Of a stretch of 64,000 nt of DNA, positions 52,337 to 62,508 are shown one piece after another (positions within the stretch are counted from its first letter, which is position 1; every line of letters begins with the position of its first letter). The notes below the pieces were generated by a model. It saw nothing but the letters and a program-made list of their open reading frames with translations. It searched no databases and had not been told where the DNA came from. The stretch comes from Leguminivora glycinivorella. Its lineage: Eukaryota > Arthropoda > Insecta > Lepidoptera > Tortricidae. A program made the position numbers and the translations under genes. Location of the stretch: the NCBI RefSeq assembly GCF_023078275.1, contig NC_062975.1, positions 26,415,085 through 26,479,084 on the forward strand, written 5' to 3'.

Positions 52337-53558
52337 TATATCCGAAAACCTCGGCCATTTCTAACATCTTATCCCAATTTTCACTCAACCTTGAGCCACT
52401 CCCAAATCATCTGCCAGCCCTAACAGTTAGCGGAACAAAAAGTCTCGAAGTAATCGTCGCTTAGCCCAAGACGCCCGGTAGCCGCCGGCGAGCGATTTTA
52501 TCGTCTCATAACAGACTCGATTTATAAGTATCGATTATATGTATCGACTCCCGCTTGCGGTCATACCGCTTTTTTACTGAACTTGTTTTCTAAGTAACAA
52601 TTGATTGCAATATTTTGAGTTTGGATTTCGGTTCGGTCTTATTGGAAATTAGCGGGTTAGTTTGATGGTACGTTTACGTTGGTTTTGTAACAATAGATAA
52701 TTATAATTATGCTGTTATTTTTTATAACTAATACTAAATCGTACAGTGAAAACGAATAGTGATTAGTTGTAGATTAGACTACGCAAAAATGATAATTTCT
52801 CTTTTGTAGAACAGATATATTTCTGTAAATATTTATTTCTAGTTGGAAAAGTACCTATTCTAATGTGGCAGATACTTATAGAGCTGCTTTTTTATTTTAT
52901 TCGTTAATACTTATGCTAACTGTACTTGTATTTGCAAGTTCAGATACGATTTAAATAAACCTTTGATTAATCTTAGCTAAGCTTTGTATTTAGAAACATT
53001 TTGACAGCGCAAAAAGCAACAACATTTAAGAAGGTAGGTAAGCTAATACATAAGCGACCGCATACAGTGTGTACTTATACGGTTCGATCTTTTTTACAAA
53101 CTACAAATTATGCTTGCGGTAGGTCGCTATAGATATAATTGTTATTAACAGGATGTATATTATTAAATTGGAATATTCTCTTACAAGTCCCGTTATAAAA
53201 TTCTGGTTTCTTATTACAAATGTGCGATATACTGGTAAAAAAAGGAATAAAACATTTTTTGATACGTCTTTGAGTTTCAAACAGGCTAGTTATTCCAACA
53301 TCATCAGGTAACGAAATAAAAAAAAACTCATTTTCCTGTTTATTTTATCCCATCAACTTGTGTACCGATATCGGAATCGATACCAACAAGTTTCTAGCAA
53401 AACTCAATACTCATTCACGGCCGTATTAGAATAAAACTTATAAGATACCACAGCGGCACGATACCTGACCTCTCAGCGGTGTAGTGTTAATAAATAACGC
53501 TTGGATAAAGAGCCTAAAAAACAATGAGAGATGAGTATAGCTGTGACATCTTTTTTTA
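52337..53558. other. no recognisable gene
   Basis: AT-rich, nothing recognised. Confidence 0.5.
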
Positions 53559-53690
53559 ATGCCACGACGGTGGCAAACAAGCATGTGGTTTGTCTGATGG
53601 AAAGCGGTCACCGCAACCTATGGATGCCTGCAAATCAAAGGAGTGTCAATGCGCGTTGCCGACCCATTAGAAACTTGTACACTCCTCTTC
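53559..53690 (-). repeat. Lep1-like repeat, reversed
   Basis: ACGGTGGCAAACAAGCATGT, GATGGAAAGCGGTCACCGCA, ACCTATGGATGCCTGCAA and CAATGCGCGTTGCCGACCC are the reverse-order core of 40446-40538. The 74-codon frame 53531-53755 is fortuitous. Confidence 0.75.
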
Positions 53691-53930
53691 GCTGTGCGTA
53701 TGTGATATCTTATAAGCGTTCTCCGAATACGGTCAGACCTATTGCCCCCGGATGAATCAGGGATCGTCCAGTAACTCGCGTATTAATGCCACTCCGCACT
53801 TTACTTGAACACTTGGCTCTGATGATTCCAGTGAGATCGAGTTTACTTCTACTAGTAGTTCGATTATCTGCAGATGGTAGTCATGAGATACATAATAACT
53901 ATAAAATGTTTGCAAAATAGTTTGTTTACC

Positions 53931-54207
53931 ACCGGTCTGGCGCAGTCGGTAGTGACCCTGCCTGCTGTGCCGCGGTCCCGGGTTCGAATCCCTGTAAGGG
54001 CATTTATTTGTGTGATGGGCACAGATATTGGTTCCTGAGTCATAGATGTTTTCTATGTACCCATGTAGGTATACATATAAGTATTTATATATTATATATA
54101 TCGTTGTCTGAGTACCCACAACACAAGCCTTCTTGAGCTTACCGTGGGCCTCAGTCAATCTGTGTAAGAATGTCCTATAATATTTTATTTATTTTATTTA
54201 TTTATTT
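53931..54207 (+). mobile_element. full-length tRNA-headed SINE
   Basis: The head CTGGCGCAGTCGGTAGTGAC (A box) and TCCCGGGTTCGAATCCCTG (B box) give an internal pol III promoter. The body has TTATTTGTGTGATGGGCACA and ATATATCGTTGTCTGAGTAC, then CAGTCAATCTGTGTAAGAAT. It ends in (TTTA)n. This is the most complete SINE of this family here; fragments lie at 4068, 6142, 29758 and 23885-24222. The 133-codon minus frame 53757-54158 is its antisense read-through. Confidence 0.85.
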
Positions 54208-54873
54208 ATCACCTAGTCTATAACTGACATATCCTCTATTCTAACCTCTGTTAGTGATAGGTGATGCCCTCTGTAAATGAGATAGACATTTTATTATACC
54301 TGTCTAACTGAGATCCTTTATAAGTGAAATACCTCTTTAACTGAAACAAATTCACTCGTCCCTTGAAGTCTCATCCAGGTTTCACTGATCAGGGACTTTG
54401 GACTAAACATTTTGTACTGTTGGCTAAAGTCCCTGATACAGTCAGTCAGCAATAGTTTCAAGTGTTTTAATTCATAAGATCTTCTTTCTTTTCAAATGTA
54501 TGTATTGCTGTATGTAGGTGGTTTCTGCAATAACCGTTTTTCTACGGTAGTAGTTATATCTCTCTGTCGCTCTTATTCTGTGCCACAGATTGCGTTCGCC
54601 TTGGAGCATCATCGATTGTATCTACGCTTGGCTACGGCCCCTGCAGTGGGAAGAAATAAGAGATATTGAATTTTTAGGTGCAAAAAATACGTAGTTCCCA
54701 TATCGATAATCTCAAATGTTAATGCTATTCCCTATTTACATATATCCTGTAACTTTTTACTCTTTAAATTAGCCTACTCCGGCCTAACATGTGGACTTGA
54801 TACACCAATAAGAATCTTATACTTTTAAACGAGCAATTCTTGTATATTTATTTATTTATTTATTTATTTATTT
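54208..54873. other. no gene; (TTTA)n tract at its right edge
   Basis: The segment 54540-54650 may be a very decayed TAGCCGAATGGCA-family MITE (CTCTCTGTCGCTCTTATTC, CTTGGCTACGGCCCCTG). The tract at about 54843-54873 is a TTTA microsatellite. Confidence 0.35.
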
Positions 54874-55959
54874 ATATATATATTTATTTACACTGACGAT
54901 CTCGGAAACCGCTCTAACGATTTCGCAGAAATTTGTTATGTGGGGGTTTTTGGGGTGAAAAATCGGTCTAACTTATCCTTAGGTCCCGGAAAACGCGAAT
55001 TTTCGAGTTTTCATGCGTTTTTCTTCGCGCGCCATCTCGTGTGCAGTAGTTGTACTGTTAAGACAGAATTCTTTCGGTCGATGTAAGTACTATTTATTGC
55101 AAACACTAGATGGCGACACAGGTCAAGGCTAAAACGAATAGAAAATACACTATTTGAGTTTTTGTGGCGAAATGCGCGCCATCTCGTGTGGAGTAGTTGG
55201 GTCATTATTTCAATGCATGAAACTGTGTTCAGACTTGATGTGCAGAAAAGTATACGTAGTAAATGATATTTTATTAACTTTACGTGTTTATTTTGTTATT
55301 ACTATTATCGTCCAATAATGTTTTTAAGAATATTGTAAGATGTTTTTCTGAAATTGCCGTTTTACGTAATAAACATCACGCTACGTGGTCAGTTCGAATG
55401 AGACATCGTCTACTGCTCACTACTGTTAAAAATACATATTTAGCAAAAACGCAATGTTAACTGTATATACTTATGTGGAAGTAAGTTGGCTATATACAAA
55501 ACAAAAGCACAAAAAATACAGCAATGATGAATATCAATATTGACATGATTTAATTTGTTCCTAAAACCATCATCACTCTCGTGGTCACTCATATTTAGTA
55601 ATATTTTTGGCAAAAAACTAGTCACATCGTAGTATTTATACGTTTTAAATACATTAGCAACACCGATACTCTGCGTCAAAAGTTTGGTAAATAGTTGGAC
55701 ACCGATGACGGACATCATTTATGATTAATAAAATGATATTGTATCTTGTCAAGTCTGTGTCAAAGATCGTGCGTCACTTTTGTTGACTTAAGTTTAGGTA
55801 AGTGTTTAATTATTAAATTATATTAATATGCTTAATTCATGCTTTCTGGGGTTAATTTACACGTCGACCATGTAATTCCGTTATAACTTAAAAACTATTC
55901 AATATAAATCCGTTAAAGCAGACTATCGTCACTTTCGTGGTCGTCACTTTCGTGATCCG

Positions 55960-56025
55960 TCACTTTCGTGGTCAAAAGTCACTTTCGTGGTCGGACACGA
56001 AAGTGACTTTTGACCACGAAAATGA
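55960..56025. repeat. hairpin built from GTCACTTTCGTGGTC motifs
   Basis: Arm 55960-55989 and arm 55996-56025 are reverse complements with one mismatch around a 6-base loop (GTCGGA). The GTCACTTTCGTGGTC motif, or its start, also occurs at 55928 and 55943 just upstream and singly near 55572, 57091 and 57270. Confidence 0.88.
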
Positions 56026-56353
56026 TGCATCGGGGGATGAATTTGTTAAATTTAATTATTAAATTAAAATTCTTTGTAAGATATATGCTTATAATACTTT
56101 GACATGTGTGACACCTATATGTAGAAATAGTACGAAGTGGAAAAAAATATTAGTATTTTGGTGATTAAATTTATAAAATAAGTTTTACAGTTCAATTATG
56201 CCAAAATGTCTGAAAAAATTTAAACGGATGCCAATGTCATTCATAGCAGAAGTAAGGTAGTAATTAAGCTAGAGAAAGGTATTAAATAAGAAAAGAAAAT
56301 GGATTATTATTTAAAAAAAATACTGTTTAAATGCCATAGCTGTGTTCACGAGA

Positions 56354-56628
56354 AGATACTTACTTCTCGTGAACAAAGCTACGCGAAAAAAAAACTGGAG
56401 GGATCGAGCTAAACGTTACGGGGATAGAATAAAGCAAAACAAGCCAAATATACTAAAAGAGTTATTAGAGAAGAAACGCCACCTTCAAGTGAAATATCAG
56501 AATATAACCCGTCCCGTAAAAAAGCGACTCTTAAAAATCGCAGAAAATTAAAACACGATTATGTCGATTATTTAAGAAGAAAGGTGCATATATTAGACAC
56601 TAGATTGGCAAATTTAAATGACAGATAA
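56354..56628 (+). pseudogene. relic of a basic, coiled-coil-like protein
   Basis: The first frame reads ATRKKNWRDRAKRYGDRIKQ after a start region near 56342. After a one-base shift near 56455 the neighbouring frame continues REETPPSSEISEYNPSRKKA then LKNRRKLKHDYVDYLRRKVH and ends at TAA 56626-56628. The segment is highly basic, with a heptad-like leucine pattern in the second half. It resembles, from memory, an uncharacterised insect protein group beginning with WR-x-R-x-KRY-type repeats and a TPPSS linker. The association with a TIR element suggests a transposon-encoded protein. The function is unknown, and the frameshift and early stop make it non-functional as it stands. Confidence 0.5.
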
Positions 56629-57590
56629 GAGAGAAAAAAACAAAAAACAATTTAAAAGAGCAAAGAAAAGCTTTAAAAAGGAAATAAGTAATATGAAGAT
56701 CAAAACAAGATACCCAAGGAAAAACGAAATCGATTAGTAAACTTAGATTAAATAAGACATAGTTAAGTTTTATTTAGAAGACATCGATATCTGTAGATAT
56801 CTGCTGGCAAAAAAGAGAAAATAAGCTTATTAAACAAATACACCGTAACGTTCTGGAACAACGCTATCACAGGAAAACCTTTACTCGGAAAAACCTTATT
56901 CGAAAATCATCTAAGTGACAATTCAACTGAATGTCGGGATGTTTGATATGAAAGTGTACAACATGCATACCATACCGATCTAAAAATAATAGGTATCACA
57001 TTTAAAACAATATTTGATTCAATTACAGTGATTAAATTCAGACGTTAAGGCGTAGACTAAGTTAGGTAACTAAAGTGATGATTTGAATTCGTCACTTTCG
57101 TGAGCAAGTCATATTTTTTTTTTAATAAACGTGCAATGTTTATGTCAAGTTCATTGCTACCTGACTGATTGCAATCGATGGTTCCTAAATCATGTTATAA
57201 CTCTAATTTCTATTATATATGTAAAAGGCTTAAAATCTGATTAAGTGTTATTTTTCGTGGTCATTATGGTCACTTTCGTTACCACCAAATATAGGTTTTT
57301 GAGTTTTTTTTACATAAATAATTATTTTTGATCTCTAACACCATTAAAACTTTGATTTGTATATCTGACTACATCCATAATAAACAAAAAACTAATCAAA
57401 AAGAGCATTTTTGTTTTTGAACATTTTTAGAACCCCTTGAAATAATGACCCAGTTGTGTTGTTACGGCTGAGAATTCTTTCGCTCGATGTAGGTACTATT
57501 CATTTTTGAACTAGATGGCGACACATGTCAAGGATACGAAACAGAACCGAGCGAAGCTCGGTTGCCCAGATATTACTTAGTTATATGAGG

Positions 57591-58209
57591 GATAAGTCAA
57601 ACTTTCGTAAAGTTGCAATAGATGGCGCTAAGAACATGATTTGCATGTAATTTTTCAATTGATTTGTTGTGTTTTTTTTTTCACAGAGATGTATTACCTA
57701 AATAGCTGAATGCACTCTTAGTTAAATAGCTTTTATTAGTTGTTACTTTTGTTTGACTATTTTTTGTTCCATTAAAAAATTTCATTCCATTTTGTTTTGT
57801 TCCAAAATTGTGTTTACTATATTCTTATTTTTTTCATACTTCCCAAATAACTTATTATTATTAATCAAAGAATTCCATAGTTATGAGAACTCTAAGCTTA
57901 GATACTTGATATTTTTTTGTCTATAGATCAAGTTGATAGATTTATTTATTTGTTTAAGAAAAAGAACACAGCATTTCACACAATTATAAAATAAAGTCTT
58001 TCACTATAAGATCGTCAAATTAAAATTATACTTTAATTAAAACACAAAATACAAATAAAATCATTATAATAAAAACAATTTCGGATATACCTACAACAAA
58101 AACAAATGCCAGTGTATAAATTGCTAGGGCTAACCTAGGTTAAAAGATCAGTATAAAAAAATACATATTGAAAAGAAAATACCAAGTTAAGAAATAACTT
58201 TGCTTGCAA
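57591..58209. other. no recognisable gene
   Basis: AT-rich, nothing recognised. Confidence 0.5.
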
Positions 58210-58362
58210 GACTTATATTGACCGTGATTACCTTTTTGATTTTTGTCGATCTCCCGGATATTTCGACGCAGTTGCATGCATCAGGATCACGGAAAACATA
58301 TCCGGGAGCTCGACAAAAATCAAAAAGGTAATCACGGTCTATATCCCGGTCAATATAAGTCT
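58210..58362. repeat. Penelope-like palindrome, copy 1
   Basis: AGACTTATATTGACCGTGAT, TACCTTTTTGATTTTTGTCG and CTCCCGGATAT are mirrored by ATATCCGGGAGCTCGACAAA ... ATCAAAAAGGTAATCACGGT ... CAATATAAGTCT, with the right arm slightly longer. The loop on the minus strand has CCTGATGCATGCAACTGCGT followed by CGAAATATCC. Family inferred from the TCGAAATATCGGGAG style. The open frame 58243-58461 is fortuitous. Confidence 0.75.
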
Positions 58363-58846
58363 AATGAAAATAACCGTGAATCATCCAAACTCTTATTTGC
58401 AAGCTCCGCGATCGACTCGCAAGATTCTCAAGAACGATTGCACATAATACCATCTCTATAACCGCTGAGAACATCTTTTCTGTTCATTTTGTGCAATCAG
58501 CCAGTATCGAATCCCAGTAAGTTCCTCTCTTTATTGGCCCGTACCCGCGATGTCTTTACGGCTCGCTTATTACTTTGTTTATAAATTTACTCCTTGCTTC
58601 ACATACATTTTATAACAAACCTTAATACTGAAGATATTAGGACTTAATTTTATTGTAGTTGTTCTAGGATGGCCAGGACAGGTGAAGGGTTTCGTTATTT
58701 GCAGAGATAATTAGATATGTCAAGTACCTCTAATTTGTTGTAGATTTTATTAATAATGGGTATTTTTAATGGAGATACCAAAGTTACTTAAAGAAAAAGA
58801 AACGCTTAATAATTATTAAAGACAGACCAAACTAGCGAGACCAGAC
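58363..58846. other. no recognisable gene
   Basis: Nothing recognised. Confidence 0.5.
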
Positions 58847-59006
58847 CAGGCCCCGTAGCCGAATGGCATTTCTCCGACGCCAAACGAAAGCGATACGCCG
58901 CTGGCTCTGTCGCGCCAATACGCAAGCGCGATAGAGATAGATATCTACTAGCGCTTCGTTTCGTGAGCGTTTCGTGAGCGATTGTGCCATTCGGCTAGCC
59001 ACCCTG
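58847..59006 (+). mobile_element. foldback MITE, TAGCCGAATGGCA family, copy 3
   Basis: Near-identical to copy 1 (11691-11849) and copy 2 (22553-22712), with both ends intact (CAGGCCCCGTAGCCGAATGG and CATTCGGCTAGCCACCCTG). Confidence 0.9.
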
Positions 59007-59156
59007 GTCGAGCGAAAATGCGAAAATGGAAAGGAGCTCCCTTTTGCCCAATTTGGGGATTTTAGTTAAATATACTAGTGCTATTAACTAGATTTTTCGA
59101 AAAATAAAATCCATTCAGAACAACTCAGTGAAAAGATATTGCGAAAAAATCTTTAA

Positions 59157-59575
59157 TATCGAGGTTCCGCTCTCGACTGTTTCCTCCTTCAAAACTTAAT
59201 CAATTGTAACGAAATTTAAGTTTTTATATTAAAGGAAAAAATGGAAAAATTTACGCTTCCGGCGGGACTTGAACCCGCATCATTTGCAATCCAAATGTTT
59301 AGAATCGTTAGCAGACGTTTCTGCTTGTTAAAAATGAAATTTAAGTTATCTGGATAACAATGAAATAATCTGTGTCAGACTGTTTAGTTTTTTTGGCTAA
59401 TTGTTACTAATTTTGAATACCACACCCTTTTTGCGCCATAATCAGAACGGTCCAACACAGATAAAAATAATAATAATCTGTGTTGAAAAAATCATTGCTC
59501 TATCTTCAAAAACCAGGGAGGAAATAGTCGAAAGCGTGTGTTTGGAGAATTGACCCCTCCTGTGTCGTCTTAATG
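59157..59575 (+). repeat. repeat pair with 33560-33910, split by a tRNA-like insertion
   Basis: ATCGAGGTTCCGCTCTCGAC, TCTGTGTCAGACTGTTTAG and CTTCAAAAACCAGGGAGG match 33560-33910. The copy is interrupted by 59223-59335. Confidence 0.75.
59223..59335 (-). mobile_element. short tRNA-like retroposon with 12-bp target duplication
   Basis: Flanked by the perfect direct repeat GAAATTTAAGTT at 59211-59222 and 59336-59347. On the minus strand it has a tRNA T-arm GCGGGTTCAAGTCCCGC after CATTTGGATTGCAAATG (an anticodon-stem-like hairpin), then a short AT-rich tail. The acceptor stem does not pair, so it is a tRNA-derived retroposon or retro-pseudogene rather than a tRNA gene. Only 113 bp. Confidence 0.8.
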
Positions 59576-59897
59576 TTTCATCCGTAGGGGTAGATAGGTA
59601 AGTCATTTCAACTTCACTGTCAGGCGTCCCATATACAGCGCGTAAACGTAATAAGGGCGATAAATGAAACCAGGCGTATAATTCAATATTGTTATCATTA
59701 ATTAAGAGGTGTTTTTGATTTACTCTTAATTTTCACCCCATAATGAATTTTTGAAAAAATCTCATCAGCAATGTACGTACTGTAAACGTGGTTGCGGTGA
59801 CAATCAATAACAACTGTCAACGAGCGTTTAACGGGAGTATGTTTGCATTACGTTGCGGGCCGAATTAATTTGTATGGTTAAAAAAAATATTTCAATT

Positions 59898-59985
59898 TTA
59901 AGTAAAAGTTATCTAATTACATTTTATACGTCCTATACTCACCACCGTTAAGAGGTTCGCCCGTATTAGGTTTACACCCTGTATA
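59898..59985. repeat. repeat pair with 12296-12393
   Basis: AGTAAAAGTTATCTAATTAC, ACTCACCACCGTTAAGAGG and TTTACACCCTGTATA match the fragment at 12296 in the same orientation. Confidence 0.65.
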
Positions 59986-60784
59986 ATAAACTGAATGCAC
60001 CTAACATGTTCTTGGTAGTAAATGTGTTCATTGGGCGAATCAGTTCTTTAACCGGGGTTTTGAGTGTCTTTGGCATTTACGTTACAACTTGAGACATTTT
60101 AAATTACAACTCAAAACGTCTCAGCTGGAGTAACCAAGAAATCAAAATTGTAATTAACAAATCTAATCCATTACTTGAGGACGACATTTAACAAGGAAGT
60201 GACTGTATGATCTGGGGACAGACTTGAGTCCATCAAAAAGCGAATTCACCCAATTATTCAATAGTATAAGTTTAGTTGCATCACTATTACATACCACCAT
60301 CCACTGCCACCAACGTCCAAGCAGGGGCGAAACAAATGCATTACCCAAAACAGTTACTTCACAAAAACATCTTTCTTCGGAAAGTCCGCCATGCTCCACT
60401 TTGTTTATTGCAATTTGCATAATTTAACCCTTCCCTGCTTTTATTGGGGCAAAAAATGACGGTCACCGTTTGCTGACGATTTCTTTATGACACGGTTAAT
60501 AATGACAAAGTCAAGGTTTTTATGAAAAAGTTCAATTGTAACGTGAAATGTTTCATCTTTCGGATGCTTCACGCTTGTCAATACAGACATATTTATTCTT
60601 TCGAGCACCAAAATATAACAAAATAAATGTTACAACCTTGTACGAACATTACTTGTATCTGCAGATACAGGATCTTCCTAGTTTAAGTTAGGTTTAGTTT
60701 CGTTTTTATATGTGTATTATTTTTTTTATTCTTTAACCGTTCATCACACGTATTTTGTGCTTATGGTGCGTCTTCTGTAACATA
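59986..60784. other. no recognisable gene
   Basis: Overlapping opposite frames at 60163-60427 are featureless. Nothing else recognised. Confidence 0.45.
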
Positions 60785-60895
60785 TTTAATTGATAAACTG
60801 AAATAAATGCTATACGAGTATACAAAGAAAAAATTGCCAAGGCCTCCAAGTGTATTTTCTGTGAAGATAATTTAATTTGTTCTAAGAATATTTAA
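60785..60895. repeat. repeat pair with 51880-52020 (opposite orientation)
   Basis: AACTGAAATAAATGC, CCAAGGCCTCCAAGTG and AATTTGTTCTAAGAATATT are the reverse complement of the segment at 51880. Confidence 0.7.
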
Positions 60896-61032
60896 GTCTT
60901 ATTATTATTTAGTTTATAAATATTTGTATTAACAAAACAAATATTATTTTTAACGTGGGGCTATGCCAATTTGTGTAATGTTTGCAATGATTTATTTACT
61001 TATTTAAATTACATATTTGCATAGATACGTTA

Positions 61033-61225
61033 AACTTATATTGACCGGGATATAGACCGTGATTACCTTTTTGATTTTTGTCGAGCTCCCGATATTTCGC
61101 AGTTGCATGCATCATGATCACGGAAAACTGACGAAGGCGGGTGAAAAATCAAAAAGGTAATCACGGTCTATATCCCGGTCAATATAAGTCTAATGAAAAT
61201 AACCGTGAATTATTCAAAACTCTTA
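61033..61225. repeat. Penelope-like palindrome, copy 2
   Basis: Same arms as 58210-58362 (TATATTGACCGGGATATAGA ... TACCTTTTTGATTTTTGTCG and mirror). The right flank AGTCTAATGAAAATAACCGT is shared as well, so the homology extends beyond the palindrome. The loop carries ATGATGCATGCAACTGCG followed by AAATATCGGGAG; the hammerhead-like CTGATG of copy 1 is ATGATG here. Confidence 0.75.
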
Positions 61226-61591
61226 GATACGTTAACCACTTACTTACCATTTAAATCTTACTTTTGTTACCCCACAGATACATATGTCACTTTGTTTGAC
61301 CATAAAAAGAGGCATCCTACACGTGCATTGTATTCAGTAAGAAATATACTAATTAAATCAGTATTACGTAATTATTCATCCAAAAAGAATACGGTATTGT
61401 GCTGTAGTTTGTGGTGTCAAGTTAATAGGTATGCCAATATGCACATGCAGCCCTTGAAGATTTGATGACACGTTTTTTTATGTTTTCGGTATGTGAAATT
61501 ACAAAGGATTGCTTTTATTTGAGAATTAGCCTTCTGTCAACCAAATAATTGTATACGAAATAGATCACTGCTAATGCTAATCATTTTTTTA
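61226..61591. other. no recognisable gene
   Basis: A 90-codon frame at 61193-61465 begins in the neighbouring repeat and is unrecognised. Confidence 0.4.
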
Positions 61592-62508
61592 GGGTTCTGT
61601 AGTCAACTACTACGAACCCTTATAGTTTCGCCATGTCTGTCTGTCCGTCCGTCCGTCTGCGGATGATCTCGGTAGGTAACCGTTAGCACTAGAAAGCTGA
61701 AATTCATATTTTCGGAAATAATTGGTCCTAAAGGAAAAAAACCGGCCAATAAGAGCGTGTCGGGCCACGCTCAGTGTAGGGTTCCGTAGTTTTCCGTATT
61801 TTTCTCAAAAACTACTGAACCTATCAAGTTCAAAACAATTTTCCTAGAAAGTCTTTATAAAGTTCTACTTTTGTGATTTTTTTCATATTTTTTAAACATA
61901 TGGTTCAAAAGTTAGAGGGGGGGGACGCACTTTTTTTTCCTTTAGGAGCGATTATTTCCGAAAATATTAATATTATCAAAAAACGATCTTAGGAAACCCT
62001 TATTTATATTTCAATACCTATCCAACAATATATCACACGTTGGGGTTAGAATGAAAAAAATATCAGCCCCCACTTTACATGTAGGGGGTACCCTAATAAA
62101 ACATTTTTTTCCATTTTTTATTTTTGCACTTTGTTGGCGTGATTGATATACATATTGGTACCAAATTTCAGCTTTCTAGTGCTAACGGTTACTGAGATTA
62201 TCCGCGGACGGACGGACGGACGGACGGACGGACGGACGGACGGACGGACAGACAGACATGGCGAAACTATAAAGGTTCCTAGTTGACTACGGAACCCTAA
62301 AAAAAGTCCGTGTCCCCCCCCCCCCCCTCTAACTTTTGAACCATAATTATGTTTAAAACATATGAAAAAAATTACAAAAGTAGAACTTTATAAAGACTTT
62401 CTAGGAAAATTGTTTTGAACTTGATAGGTTCAATAGTTTTCGAGAAAAATACAGAAAACTACGGAACCCTACACTGAGCGTGGCCCGACACGCTCTTGGC
62501 CGGTTTTT
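61592..62508. repeat. cluster of rearranged GGTTCCGTAG repeats
   Basis: Three pieces of the 20331-20860 family lie back to back: a plus-strand piece at 61592-61745, a minus-strand near-complete copy at about 61743-62300 (from CCGGCCAATAAGAGCG to GGAACCCTAAAAA), and a plus-strand 3' piece to 62508 (GACACGCTCTTGGCCGG). A (GGAC)n microsatellite is at 62205-62247 and a long C run near 62317. The opposite-orientation pieces could form long foldback RNA. Confidence 0.8.
62205..62247. repeat. (GGAC)n microsatellite
   Basis: About ten GGAC units within the repeat, continuing into AGAC units. It is an expansion of the CTGTCCGTCCGTCC tract seen in other copies. Confidence 0.9.

Larger units (their letters stand above)
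55199..57451. mobile_element. 2253-bp TIR DNA element inserted in a Helitron-like repeat
   Basis: The ends GGGTCATTATTTCAA (55199-55213) and TTGAAATAATGACCC (57437-57451) are perfect 15-bp inverted repeats. AGTT occurs directly outside both ends (55195-55198, 57452-57455), compatible with a 4-bp target duplication. The empty site is visible in the neighbouring tandem unit of the host repeat (CAGTAGTTGTACTG). The inside has repeated GTCACTTTCGTGGTC motifs, a 30-bp-arm hairpin, a frameshifted basic protein relic and a minus frame at 55440-55718. I cannot assign a superfamily. Confidence 0.8.
54874..57590 (+). mobile_element. Helitron-like repeat split by a TIR element
   Basis: The left part 54874-55198 contains GACGATCTCGGAAACCGC, CTTAGGTCCCGGAAAACGC and two GCGCGCCATCTCGTGTG units. 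The right part 57452-57590 contains AATTCTTTCGCTCGATGTAG and the terminal hairpin ACCGAGCGAAGCTCGGT followed by TGCCCAGATATTA. Such a GC hairpin near the 3' end is Helitron-like, and no TIR or TSD is needed for that class. The two parts join cleanly if 55199-57451 is removed. Confidence 0.7.

Noticed and set aside
53757..54158. 133-codon open frame on the minus strand
   Set aside because: It is the antisense of the SINE at 53931-54207; the HHTNKCPYRDSNPGPRHSRQ-type text is the SINE's tRNA head read backwards.
59259..59320. Functional tRNA gene
   Set aside because: The T arm is good but the 5' acceptor strand does not match CGGAAGC, the anticodon loop is irregular, and a 12-bp duplication shows retroposition.
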